64,000 nt of DNA, from positions 124,001 to 188,000 of the forward strand of contig NZ_JAUSUW010000005.1 of assembly GCF_030814435.1 (NCBI RefSeq). The letters run 5' to 3'. Origin of the DNA: Peteryoungia aggregata LMG 23059. Lineage in GTDB: Bacteria > Pseudomonadota > Alphaproteobacteria > Rhizobiales > Rhizobiaceae. Below are positions 18,134-28,940 of this stretch, in pieces; the stretch's first letter is position 1; every line of letters starts with the position of its first letter. The notes beneath the pieces were generated by a model that was not told the DNA's origin, made no database searches, and worked only from the letters and a program-made list of their open reading frames with translations. Position numbers and translations under genes: made by a program.

Positions 18134-19582
18134 TCACTCCGCCTTCAACCCCTGAAACGCTGCCATCGCCGCATCCCTGGCCTTGCCGTGATCGACGATC
18201 GGCTTGGGATAGGTCTTGCCGAGGCTGACGCCTGCGTCCTTCAGCACCGTCAGCGGCGCCTCCGAAGGCTTGTGGATGAACTTAGCAGGCATGTCCTTCA
18301 GCTCCGGCACGAAGCGGCGGATATACGCCCCTTCGGGGTCGAATTTCTCGCCCTGGCTCACCGGGTTGAAGATGCGGAAGAAGGGGGCGGCGTCGGCGCC
18401 GGAGCCGGCGACCCATTGCCAGCTGGCGGCATTCGAGGCCGGGTCGGCATCGACAAGCGTGTCGCGGAACCAGCGCTCGCCTTCGCGCCAGTCGACAAGC
18501 AAGTCCTTGATCAGGAAGGAGGCGACGATCATGCGCACGCGGTTGTGCATCCAGCCGGTCTGCCAGAGCTGGCGCATGCCGGCATCGACGATCGGATAGC
18601 CGGTCTGGCCGCGCTGCCATTTTTGAAGCAGGTCCGGCGCGTCGCGCCAGGGAAAGGCGTCGAACTTGGCGTTCCAGTTCTTGGTTGCCAGATCCGGGAA
18701 ATGGAAGAGCAGGTGATAGGAGAAGTCGCGCCAGACCACCTCCTTGCGGAAATGGATATAGTCTTCGCTGGCATAGTCGTCCGAGAGGCCACGTGTCGCG
18801 TGCCACAGCGTTGCGGGCGAAATCTCGCCGAGCGCCAGATGCGGCGACAGTTTCGAGATATGCGCTTCGCCGGGAAAGTCGCGGCGGGTGCGGTAGCCCT
18901 TGAGGCCCGATTTGACGAAAGCCGCCAGCCGCTTGTGGGCACCGGCCTCGCCGGGCTGCCATTCGGCCTCGAAGCCCCTGGCCCAGTTCGGTCTGGTCGG
19001 CAGCAAACCCCAGTCCGTCAGCGTCTCACTGTCCGGCCAGTGATCGGGAGCGGGCAGGGCCGGCGGCGCGGGGATCGGCTCGGGCGGTTCGCCGGAATTG
19101 TCCAGCGCCTTCCAGAAGGGCGTATAGACGCGGAAATTGCCACCGGCACCGGTCTTGAGCTTGGTCGGCTCGTGCAGGATCTGGCCGGCAAAGGTGCGCA
19201 CCTCGATGCCATCGACGATCAGTTTCGCCTTGAGCGCCTTGTCTATGGCAATGCCGCAGGGATCGTAGCGGCGGTTCCAGAAGACCGCGGAGGCCCCGGT
19301 CTCGGCGAGCAGCGCCGCGAATACGGTTTCGGCCGGGCCACTGCGCAGAATGAGCCGCGAGCCCAGGCCTTGAAGCGAGGCTCCGAAGGCATCGAGGGAA
19401 TGATGCAGCCACCATTCTTGGGCCGCCCCGAGCGGGCCGGTGCCGACCGCTTCGGGCTCGCGGATATAGAGCGGCAGGATGCGGAAGCCTTCGGCGGCGG
19501 CGGTTGCCAGGGCCGCATGGTCTGAAAGCCGCAGGTCCTTGCGGAACCAGAGGATGAGCGTCTTGGAACGGGTGTCGGGCAT
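18134..19582 (-). CDS. phrB: deoxyribodipyrimidine photolyase (class I CPD photolyase)
   Basis: A 482-residue photolyase. The N-terminal alpha/beta antenna domain begins LILWFRKDLRLSDHAAL. The C-terminal FAD domain has TRRDFPGEAHISKLSPHLALGEISP, WRDFSYHLLFHFP, the long WQRGQTGYPIVDAGMRQLWQTGWMHNRVRM block, and ASWQWVAGSGADAAPFFRIFNP, all signature regions of class I CPD photolyases. It repairs UV cyclobutane pyrimidine dimers with blue light. Length fits the family. Monocistronic, convergent with the AT-rich membrane gene. Confidence 0.95.
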   Translation of the reverse strand: MPDTRSKTLILWFRKDLRLSDHAALATAAAEGFRILPLYIREPEAVGTGPLGAAQEWWLHHSLDAFGASLQGLGSRLILRSGPAETVFAALLAETGASAVFWNRRYDPCGIAIDKALKAKLIVDGIEVRTFAGQILHEPTKLKTGAGGNFRVYTPFWKALDNSGEPPEPIPAPPALPAPDHWPDSETLTDWGLLPTRPNWARGFEAEWQPGEAGAHKRLAAFVKSGLKGYRTRRDFPGEAHISKLSPHLALGEISPATLWHATRGLSDDYASEDYIHFRKEVVWRDFSYHLLFHFPDLATKNWNAKFDAFPWRDAPDLLQKWQRGQTGYPIVDAGMRQLWQTGWMHNRVRMIVASFLIKDLLVDWREGERWFRDTLVDADPASNAASWQWVAGSGADAAPFFRIFNPVSQGEKFDPEGAYIRRFVPELKDMPAKFIHKPSEAPLTVLKDAGVSLGKTYPKPIVDHGKARDAAMAAFQGLKAE

Positions 19583-19689
19583 GCAATGTCTTCTTCGTTG
19601 GCTTTGATAGCCATACGAAACACGACGGTCAGGGGATCACGCCGCGATCACGATTCTGCGTTGCCGAGTGCGGGCCCCAGAAGGGGCCG

Positions 19690-19917
19690 TCAGGCGGCAG
19701 AGCGACCCGGGGCTGCGCGACGGGCCTGTTCGGCGCGCAGCATCGCCATGATCTGCTGGGCGTTTTCGCGCACATAGAGGCGATGCAGCTTTTCGGCGAC
19801 CGGGGCGGTCGTCAAAAGGCAGGTATAGCCCTCCCGCTCGTACCAGCGGAAATCCACCACATTGTCCATGTTGACGTAGAAGGGAAAGCCGTCCCCGTCG
19901 TGAAGCTCAAGCCACAT
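19690..19917 (-). CDS. small conserved-type hypothetical protein
   Basis: A 75-residue protein starting MWLELHDGDGFPFYVNMDNVVDF. No family recognised. The start is fixed by AGGAGG seven bases upstream; a longer frame begins 17 residues earlier but skips that site. The N-terminal half is a beta-rich pattern, and the C-terminal half is helical and Ala/Arg-rich. It lies between phrB and tRNA-Asn on the same strand. Confidence 0.6.
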   Translation of the reverse strand: MWLELHDGDGFPFYVNMDNVVDFRWYEREGYTCLLTTAPVAEKLHRLYVRENAQQIMAMLRAEQARRAAPGRSAA

Positions 19918-20040
19918 CGGCCGTCCTCCTTGCATGCCTTTTCGTTGAGGCAAGGAGATAGCAGCCAAAGGTGAAGAGGGGGTTTCGAGGCGGCTGCCGG
20001 AACCATCTCACCAGATCTTGCAGTGGTACGGCCGGACAAG

Positions 20041-20078
20041 AAAGCAAAAGGCCCGCAGCCTGTTGAGGCGCGGGCCTT
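20041..20078 (-). terminator. intrinsic terminator after tRNA-Asn
   Basis: On the minus strand AAGGCCCGC and GCGGGCCTT form a long stem, with an inner GCCT/AGGC pair, followed by TTTTGCTTT. It lies directly downstream of the tRNA-Asn gene. Confidence 0.75.
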
Positions 20079-20087
20079 GGAATGAGA

Positions 20088-20162
20088 TGGCTCCCCGGGC
20101 CGGATTCGAACCGGCGACCTGTCGATTAACAGTCGAATGCTCTACCGCTGAGCTACCAGGGA
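20088..20162 (-). tRNA. tRNA-Asn (anticodon GTT)
   Basis: A 75-nt cloverleaf on the minus strand. Acceptor TCCCTGG pairs with CCGGGGA (one G-T), the D arm starts TAGCTCAGCGG, the anticodon loop is CTGTTAA with GTT, the T arm contains GGTTCGAATCC, and the gene encodes its own CCA end. The discriminator is G73, as expected for Asn. Confidence 0.97.
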
Positions 20163-20325
20163 ACAGCCGCTTGGCGCGGTGTGAGCGGGGTAATACTGAT
20201 GCTCGCTCCGTTTGCCAAGCGGTTTTTCAAAAAAAATGTCATCCTCTTGTTTTTATATGGGGACACACCATCTGCAGGAGCGCTGAGAGGGGACCGAAAT
20301 CCCTTGGAATCGAGGAGTTTTTCGC

Positions 20326-20607
20326 ATGCCCGACCGCCGTTACCGCCTTGATCATGCGCGGGGGCGTCTCGTGCTCGGCGGGCTCGAAATTCCGGTCCCG
20401 CGGTCGCGGACTGGTCGAATCGTCACCGGCACGGCGCTGGTCGGCGGTGGTTTCCTCGGTTTCCTGCCGGTGCTCGGCTTCTGGATGGTGCCGCTCGGCC
20501 TGATCGTTCTCTCGCACGACATTCCCGCCGTCCGCCGCCGCCGCCGTCGCATTGCCGTGTGGTGGAGCCGGCGCAAGGATGCGCCGAAGGCAGATCGCCG
20601 GGGCTGA
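20326..20607 (+). CDS. small membrane protein, hypothetical
   Basis: A 93-residue protein. A hydrophobic region GTALVGGGFLGFLPVLGFWMVPLGLIVLS (about 35-63) forms one or two membrane segments, with an Arg-rich cluster (RRRRRR near 70) right after, which should face the cytoplasm. GAGGAG stands about ten bases ahead of ATG. No known domain; the length and plan resemble small transmembrane proteins found in rhizobial genomes. Confidence 0.65.
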   Translation: MPDRRYRLDHARGRLVLGGLEIPVPRSRTGRIVTGTALVGGGFLGFLPVLGFWMVPLGLIVLSHDIPAVRRRRRRIAVWWSRRKDAPKADRRG

Positions 20608-20736
20608 GGCGCTGGTTCCGCGCTCCGACATGTCATAGTGAAATGACCGCCCCTGATCCGTGCCCTAAGGTGCCGGGACGCACTCGGGAGCGACAAGACG
20701 GTTCGCATCATTTCGTTCCCGGAGAAACGAGGTGAA

Positions 20737-20991
20737 GTGACCCATTCGATTCTGGCGGAGAGTTCCTTGATCCTGACGCCCAGAGACTTTCACATCATTG
20801 AGCAGGCCATGCAGGTCGTGACATCGGTTGATCCGCGTGGTGCCGACAATGGGCATCGCGAGGCGGTCGGCCGGGCGGTGATCCGCCTTTACACAGCAGG
20901 CATGACCGATCCGGACCGTCTGGCGGATGCGGCCAGCACCATGGCCGCGACCCGGCTGCTTGATCGCCGGCGTTGGCGCGAGGGTGGCTGA
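20737..20991 (+). CDS. hypothetical protein (84 aa)
   Basis: An 84-residue protein with a GTG start preceded by GAGG. The sequence is helical and looks like a soluble protein (TPRDFHIIEQAMQVV, AVGRAVIRLYTAGMTDPDRLADAAS, then a basic C-terminus). I do not recognise a family. It is located between two tRNA genes. Moderately supported by codon use and the ribosome binding site only. Confidence 0.5.
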   Translation: MTHSILAESSLILTPRDFHIIEQAMQVVTSVDPRGADNGHREAVGRAVIRLYTAGMTDPDRLADAASTMAATRLLDRRRWREGG

Positions 20992-21114
20992 GGGCAGCCG
21001 GCGAGGGGATCGGCGCCATCCACAATATGCGCTCGAAAATCGCTGAATTTCCCCTTGCGCTTACTCTCGATCCGTTCTAAATGCCGCCCACCACACGCAC
21101 TTTTCTACTCGGAT

Positions 21115-21188
21115 GGCCTCGTGGCGGAGTGGTGACGCAGAGGACTGCAAATCCTTGTACCCCGGTTCAATTCCGGGCGAGGCCTCCA
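21115..21188 (+). tRNA. tRNA-Cys (anticodon GCA)
   Basis: A 74-nt cloverleaf. Acceptor GGCCTCG pairs with CGAGGCC, the anticodon loop is CTGCAAA with GCA, the T arm contains GGTTCAATTCC, the discriminator is U73 as required by cysteinyl-tRNA synthetase, and CCA is encoded. An 8-bp hairpin (GCGGTCGA/TCGACCGC) follows about 30 bases later without a clear T tract. Confidence 0.97.
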
Positions 21189-21385
21189 TCCGAACCTTCA
21201 CAAAAAGCTGAACTTGTGCGCGGTCGATACTCTCCTCGACCGCAGGGTCTCGTGCCTGTCATCGGCCAAAACTGTGCCGATCGCCCCCGGCCGGTCGTTG
21301 CGCCCGATCTTGGCCGATCGGTCCGATTGCGCCGGCATGCGCACTCCCGCATGAGCTGGCTCTTGCGCCAACAGGAGCCATTGCC

Positions 21386-21712
21386 ATGCGTGTCACCCTT
21401 TCTCTTTTTCTTGCCGCCGGTCTTGCTGCTATTGCCCAGCCGACCCTCGCTGAGACTCTCTCGTTTACGCTCGACAACCAGACCCCCAACATGATCGTGC
21501 AGTTCCATGCCACGCCCGCAGATGGCGGCACGCGCACCGAACTGCTGAAGAAGAAGGGACTTTATGGCGGGCAATCGCGCAAGCTGACGATCGCCGACGG
21601 CAGTGACGCCTGCGTCTACAAGATCCGCGCGGTCTTCGAGGATGACAGCTTCTATGATGTGCGTGACGAGATCGATTTCTGCGAAAACGATACCTACACG
21701 CTGGCCGACTGA
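21386..21712 (+). CDS. small exported protein, hypothetical
   Basis: A 108-residue protein with a clear signal peptide (cut near TLA-ET). The mature part is a beta-rich domain with two Cys residues (DACVYKI and DFCEND) that could form a disulfide in the periplasm. The pattern LDNQTPNMIVQFHATP and KIRAVFEDDSFYDVRDEIDFC resembles small secreted rhizobial proteins of unknown function. Monocistronic. Confidence 0.65.
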   Translation: MRVTLSLFLAAGLAAIAQPTLAETLSFTLDNQTPNMIVQFHATPADGGTRTELLKKKGLYGGQSRKLTIADGSDACVYKIRAVFEDDSFYDVRDEIDFCENDTYTLAD

Positions 21713-21852
21713 TCCGCCCGTCCTGCGGCTGCGTCACCGGGCGGTCGCGAGATTCTGTGATGCGAAGGCCCGACCGGCTTGAAAGCGCCTCTGCCTGCAA
21801 TTAAAGACGGGTGGATAGCCGCTATGGCCGGTCGACACGGGGCGCGAATGAA

Positions 21853-22524
21853 ATGATGGATTACGCAGCAGCACGCACCAAGATGGTGGACAACCAGATC
21901 AGGACGACGGACGTCACGTCCCATTCGGTTCTGAACGCCTTCCTCTCGGTGCCGCGTGAAGCCTTCGTTCCGGCCGAGCTGAAGCCGCTCGCCTATATCG
22001 ACGAGGACATGCAGGTCTGTCCGGCGCAGAACGGCAACCCGCCGCGCTACATCATGGAGCCTTCGCCGCTCGCCAAGCTGCTGCAGCTCGCCGCCATCAC
22101 CAAGGATGACGTGGTGCTGGAGATCGGCTGTGGTGCCGGTTATGCCGCAGCCCTGCTGTCGCTGCTGTCTGGTTCGGTCGTGGCGACCGAGAGCGACGAA
22201 GCGCTGGTGACGAAGGCGACCGAAAAACTCTCCGAGCTTGGCTATGACAATGTCGCAGTCGTATCCGCCGCGCTGGAAGGCGGTTATGCCGCAGAAGCCC
22301 CCTATGACGTGATCTTCGTCAATGGTGCCGTCGAGGAGCTGCCGGAGGCTCTCCTGGCGCAGCTGCGCGAAGGTGGCCGTCTCGTGGCGGTCGTCGGCTA
22401 TGGCAATGCCGCGCGTGCGCGCCTCTATGTCAAGAACGGTGGCATCACTTCCTACACCGAATACTTCAATGCGGCGGTGAAGCCGCTGCCGGGCTTCCGC
22501 AAGGCCGCGGCCTTCGTTTTCTGA
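21853..22524 (+). CDS. protein-L-isoaspartate O-methyltransferase-like protein
   Basis: A 223-residue Rossmann methyltransferase. The SAM loop is VLEIGCGAGYAAALL. The N-terminal MVDNQIRTTDVTSHSVLNAF and VPREAFVP match the PIMT family, which repairs isoaspartate residues in proteins. The SAM loop has GCGAGY rather than the G(S/T)GSGY of canonical Pcm, and a canonical pcm occurs elsewhere in this window, so this is a divergent paralogue and the activity is uncertain. The start is placed at the first of the two ATG codons because upstream residues look non-conserved. Confidence 0.8.
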   Translation: MMDYAAARTKMVDNQIRTTDVTSHSVLNAFLSVPREAFVPAELKPLAYIDEDMQVCPAQNGNPPRYIMEPSPLAKLLQLAAITKDDVVLEIGCGAGYAAALLSLLSGSVVATESDEALVTKATEKLSELGYDNVAVVSAALEGGYAAEAPYDVIFVNGAVEELPEALLAQLREGGRLVAVVGYGNAARARLYVKNGGITSYTEYFNAAVKPLPGFRKAAAFVF

Positions 22525-22549
22525 AGGTCGATCCGAAATGCGCGTTCAG

Positions 22550-22572
22550 GGCCCGCCACGTGCGGGCCTTTT
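22550..22572 (+). terminator. intrinsic terminator after the pcm-like gene
   Basis: GGCCCGC and GCGGGCC form a 7-bp stem around CACGT, followed by TTTT, 25 bases after the stop codon. Confidence 0.8.
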
Positions 22573-22716
22573 CGTGACCGCGCAACAAAGTTGTGCATCA
22601 CGGCAATTCCTGATCCGGGCGTGATTTTTTTCCGCAACCGCGTATCCTAGGGTGAGCGCGAATCGGCCCAGGGCAATCGCCCGGGTCGGCAATTTCTGAG
22701 GACAACGGGGATTAGT

Positions 22717-23688
22717 ATGGCTCAGCCAAGCGTAGCGCGTGAACCGTCCATGGAAGAGATCCTGGCATCGATTCGCCGGATCATCGAAAGCAATGACCCG
22801 CTGAACGGTGGCAGCCTGTCCCAGGATGTCTCGGCCCTGTCCGACGACTACGAGCAGAGCGAAGAAGACAACGGTTATGATGGCGGCGATTTCGTTGCAG
22901 CCAATGATGCAGGCTCTGCTTTCCCTGTCTTCCAGCGCGAGATCGAGCGCGCCGAGGTGATGCCCGCTGAGGAGCCGGCTCGCGACCCGGCAGCCGAGGC
23001 GCCGAAAAGCGTGTCGCTGGCCGACCTGGCTGCCCGTGTTCGCTCTGCCTCCGAGCGCATGGAACGGCCGGTGCAGTCGAGCGCCCCGACCATTTCCAGC
23101 ACGCCGATCCAGGCAACCGTGGTGCAGCCGCGCCGCGACATGCCGCAAGCCGCTGAGCAGCAGGCACGTGCGGCAGCCCCTGTGATGGCGACCCGCCTTT
23201 CCGAAATGCGCGACCAGCAATTGCGTCCCGCACTTTCGCCAGAGCCGGCGCCGTATGCCATGCAGCGTGCCGCAGCCGAAGCGGAGCATCCTGCGGACCC
23301 GGCTCCGATGGCGCGCATCGCCTCGGTCGAGGTTCGCGTCGAGCGCCAGGAGCCAAGGTTCGTTGAGGCGGCTTTCGAGCCGACCTATGAAGAGCTTGAA
23401 CCGGAAATGCAGGCATCGCCATCGTCCGTCGAGCTGCAGCGGGAAACCGAAAGCGAAGGCCGTGATCTGACCGCGTTGGTGTCTGCTGCGACCGTCGAAC
23501 AGGTGTCACGTTCCTTCTCCGATCTCGCCGCCGCCTTCGATGGCACCGAGCGCCGCTCGCTCGACGAGATGGCCGAGGACATGCTCCGCCCGATGCTGAA
23601 GGACTGGCTCGACGACAACCTGCCGACGCTGGTGGAGCGCCTCGTGCGGGAAGAAATCGAACGCGTCGCCCGCGGCCCGCGACGCTGA
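22717..23688 (+). CDS. popZ: polar organizing protein PopZ (DUF2497)
   Basis: A 323-residue protein with the PopZ plan. A short N-terminal helix (SMEEILASIRRIIES) binds client proteins, a long acidic and Pro/Ala-rich disordered middle follows, and the C-terminal helical block (MLRPMLKDWLDDNLPTLVERLVREEIERV) drives self-assembly. PopZ forms a polar condensate that anchors the chromosome origin and pole factors; in Agrobacterium it marks the growing pole. The position directly before valS fits Rhizobiaceae. ATG is preceded by GAGGACAACGGGG. Confidence 0.9.
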   Translation: MAQPSVAREPSMEEILASIRRIIESNDPLNGGSLSQDVSALSDDYEQSEEDNGYDGGDFVAANDAGSAFPVFQREIERAEVMPAEEPARDPAAEAPKSVSLADLAARVRSASERMERPVQSSAPTISSTPIQATVVQPRRDMPQAAEQQARAAAPVMATRLSEMRDQQLRPALSPEPAPYAMQRAAAEAEHPADPAPMARIASVEVRVERQEPRFVEAAFEPTYEELEPEMQASPSSVELQRETESEGRDLTALVSAATVEQVSRSFSDLAAAFDGTERRSLDEMAEDMLRPMLKDWLDDNLPTLVERLVREEIERVARGPRR

Positions 23689-23711
23689 TCGAAGCATCCT
23701 CAGGGATCATG

Positions 23712-23737
23712 GGCCGCTCGTGAGAGCGGCCTTTTTT
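23712..23737 (+). terminator. intrinsic terminator after popZ
   Basis: GGCCGCTC and GAGCGGCC form an 8-bp stem with GTGA loop, followed by six T residues. It separates popZ from valS, so valS needs its own promoter or readthrough. Confidence 0.9.
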
Positions 23738-23803
23738 ATTGACTCGAATTGGCCAGTCCTGTTTACCAACCCACATCCAGAACTCGAAAAGTCCGGTCGC
23801 AAA

Positions 23804-26734
<2,931 letters not shown>

Positions 26735-27170
26735 GGTCTCTGCTGCGTCAGGAATGAATTTCTAAGGGCCGGATTTCAGATCCGGCCTTTCCGTTTTCGC
26801 GTTTGGCCACGATGGGACCGGCCATATTGATGCCATTTATAACGATTCTTCGACATATTTCGATGTGGTACGGGATTTTGCTGCAAGTGCGAAGGGCGAA
26901 TGCATAAAATCACATCATCCACATCATCACATGGCCTGTGGCGCGCTTGCAACGCACGGGCTCGTCCGTGGAAAAAAAATCCACATCTGGCGCTTTAGAT
27001 CGCGCCTGATGGAAATATCATCCAAAATGGGTCGTATTTGACGTTAACGTCAAAAAGGTTACGTAAAAATTTCGGCAATTCTGCGCCTGTGTGACCTCTG
27101 TCACCGGATTGTCATTCCGCCATTCCTGTCTACTATGCAAATCACAGTTTTGCCGGAATTGGGGAGAGAC
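26735..27170. other. 436-base intergenic region between valS and the FadL-type gene
   Basis: No gene seen. It holds a terminator-like hairpin after valS (GGCCGGAT/ATCCGGCC, bases 26767-26787, followed by TTTCCGTTTT), AT-rich stretches including a run of eight A residues, and two palindromic operator-like sites listed separately. Most of the region is probably the promoter of the outer-membrane protein gene. Confidence 0.6.
27037..27066. promoter_or_regulatory. perfect 18-bp palindrome plus a TTACGTAA site before the FadL-type gene
   Basis: TTTGACGTTAACGTCAAA (27037-27054) is a perfect palindrome about 117 bases upstream of the start codon, followed by TTACGTAA (27059-27066). The core resembles the MerR-family LiuR type motif described for branched-chain amino-acid and fatty-acid catabolism genes in proteobacteria; the factor here is inferred, not shown. 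Confidence 0.6.
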
Positions 27171-28427
27171 ATGGCGAACCACTTGATGAAGACAACGGCC
27201 CTCGGCCTGATCGCTGCATGCGCATTCGTGGGAGGCGCGCAGGCTGGCGGTCTTGAACGGGCCGGCTACAACATCGATCTTCTGTTCGATCCGGGCCAGT
27301 ACACGTTCGAAAGCGGTGTGGTTTACGTGGCTCCGCAGCGCAAGCTCGAGAACGTCGTGGATGAAGACGCCTCTGACAGCACCATGACGACCGCGCAGGG
27401 TTACTCGGACAGCACGACCGAGACCGAGAATTATTTTGTTCCGCGCATCGGCTTCAAGGCTGGTCTGACGGAAGGTCTCGACTGCCTTGCCGACTATTCG
27501 CAGCCTTGGGGCGTGCACACAAATCCGGGCGCTGATTGGGTTGGTGCTCAACAAAACATCGAGACTAAGGTCGACAGCGACAACTATGCGCTGACCTGCT
27601 CGTACAAGTTCGACGCGGGTGCTGGCCAGCTGCGTGTCATCGGTGGTGCCTTTTACCAGGAAGTTGGCGGCTTCAAGGAGCGCCAGGTAGTAACGTCCGA
27701 GACGCTGACTGCACTCGGACAGACCACGACTGGTGTTGGACGGCTTGATCTTGAAGGTGACGGCTATGGCTGGCGCTTCGGTGTCGCCTATGAGATCACC
27801 GAGTATGCCCTGCGTGCAAGCCTCGTTTACAACAGCGAGGTCAAGCTCGACAATATCACCGGTACGCTTGATCTGACCGAAATTCCGTTCGTGGGCGGCG
27901 TTCTGACGAATCCACTGTTTGGCCAGGTGACGGATGTCTACGGCTCGGCAGTTATGCCCGATACGGTCGAGTTGAAGCTTCAGTCTGGCATCGCGCCGGA
28001 TTGGCTTGCATTCGGCTCTGTGAAGTGGACTGACTGGAGCCAGCTGCAGCGTATTCCCTTCTTTGCTGAGGGGACGACGACTGAAGCCACCGCTCTCGAA
28101 CTTGCGTACCGTGACGGCTGGACAGTCAGCGGCGGTATCGGCCACAAGTTGAACGACCAGTGGAGCGTTGCAGGTTCGGTCACTTGGGACCGTGGTACTG
28201 CGCAGGGCTTTGGCAGCCAGACCGATGTCTGGACCTTCGGCACGGGGGTATCCTACACCCCGAGCGAGAACGTCGAGTTCCGCGTAGCCGGCGCACTGAG
28301 CCTCCTGACTTCGGGCAGCTCGGGTGAAGTGACGGTCGATGGCGTGACCTACGGCGAGGACGTCTCCTATGACTTCGGCACCGACCTTGTTGCCGCCGTT
28401 TCGACGTCCCTCAAGGTCCGCTTCTGA
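27171..28427 (+). CDS. outer-membrane protein, OmpP1/FadL/TodX family
   Basis: A 418-residue beta-barrel. A signal peptide (cut near AQA-GG) precedes LERAGYNIDLLFDPG, the N-terminal hatch region of FadL-like transporters. The rest is made of alternating aromatic strands and ends in VSTSLKVRF, with a C-terminal Phe as needed for BAM insertion. The family moves long-chain fatty acids and other hydrophobic substrates across the outer membrane. GGGGAGAGAC immediately precedes ATG and fixes the start. A long regulatory region with palindromes lies upstream. Confidence 0.88.
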   Translation: MANHLMKTTALGLIAACAFVGGAQAGGLERAGYNIDLLFDPGQYTFESGVVYVAPQRKLENVVDEDASDSTMTTAQGYSDSTTETENYFVPRIGFKAGLTEGLDCLADYSQPWGVHTNPGADWVGAQQNIETKVDSDNYALTCSYKFDAGAGQLRVIGGAFYQEVGGFKERQVVTSETLTALGQTTTGVGRLDLEGDGYGWRFGVAYEITEYALRASLVYNSEVKLDNITGTLDLTEIPFVGGVLTNPLFGQVTDVYGSAVMPDTVELKLQSGIAPDWLAFGSVKWTDWSQLQRIPFFAEGTTTEATALELAYRDGWTVSGGIGHKLNDQWSVAGSVTWDRGTAQGFGSQTDVWTFGTGVSYTPSENVEFRVAGALSLLTSGSSGEVTVDGVTYGEDVSYDFGTDLVAAVSTSLKVRF

Positions 28428-28940
28428 GCCTTGCTGACCTGAAGATCCAGAAGCCCGGCTTGTCCGGGCTTCTTTCGTTTCGGTCCCTCGCGCCCATCTT
28501 TCAGCATTCCGGAATGTGTCGATTCTGCAACATCGCATCTATCCTTCGCTGGCCGTCACGCGGGTGCCGAATTTGTCCATTTCCCGCCACAAACGAAGAG
28601 CACCGGTGGATGAAGGAACGGCAGGCGCCGTGTCCGGTGGGTGGCGTTAAGAGTTTCACATGAGCCTCTGGGGCGAAAATAGGGTGCTGATAGCAATGAC
28701 TTCGGTCGCTTTTGGGGAGCGGTCGGCAGGTTGGACGGGGCAAAACGAGCAGGCGTGTTTGGCCGCCCCGGTCTTGCCGGAAATCCAGTCTACTCTCTTG
28801 TCCATGCAACAAGGAACGACAAAGGGCTGTGACGGAGGCTCCGATCGAGCAATCGCTCATGAACCGTCTATTCATCGGTTTGATGTAATCTTGAACTCGG
28901 GCGCAGTTGAACTCGCCGCAGTTGCGGGGCGGAGCATCTG
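28428..28940. other. 513-base region before exoR
   Basis: It begins with a terminator (28449-28475). The rest shows no convincing gene: one 93-codon frame ends at the exoR start but lacks a ribosome binding site and protein-like composition. Given the tight control of exoR in related bacteria this is likely a long leader or promoter region, but no recognisable site could be named. Confidence 0.5.
28449..28475 (+). terminator. intrinsic terminator after the FadL-type gene
   Basis: AGAAGCCCGG and CCGGGCTTCT form a perfect 10-bp stem around a 5-base loop (CTTGT), followed by TTTCGTTTCGG. It lies about 20 bases after the stop. Confidence 0.88.

Noticed and set aside
20018-20503. 161-codon plus-strand frame across tRNA-Asn
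   Set aside because: It runs through a tRNA gene; the part matching tRNA sequence is a typical false gene call.
21220-21243. 8-bp hairpin after tRNA-Cys as terminator
   Set aside because: The stem is perfect but no T run follows, so I describe it only in the tRNA entry.
26907-26934. CATC-rich repeats before the FadL-type gene
   Set aside because: Short and irregular (CATCATCCACATCATCACATGG region); not a CRISPR or a regular satellite.
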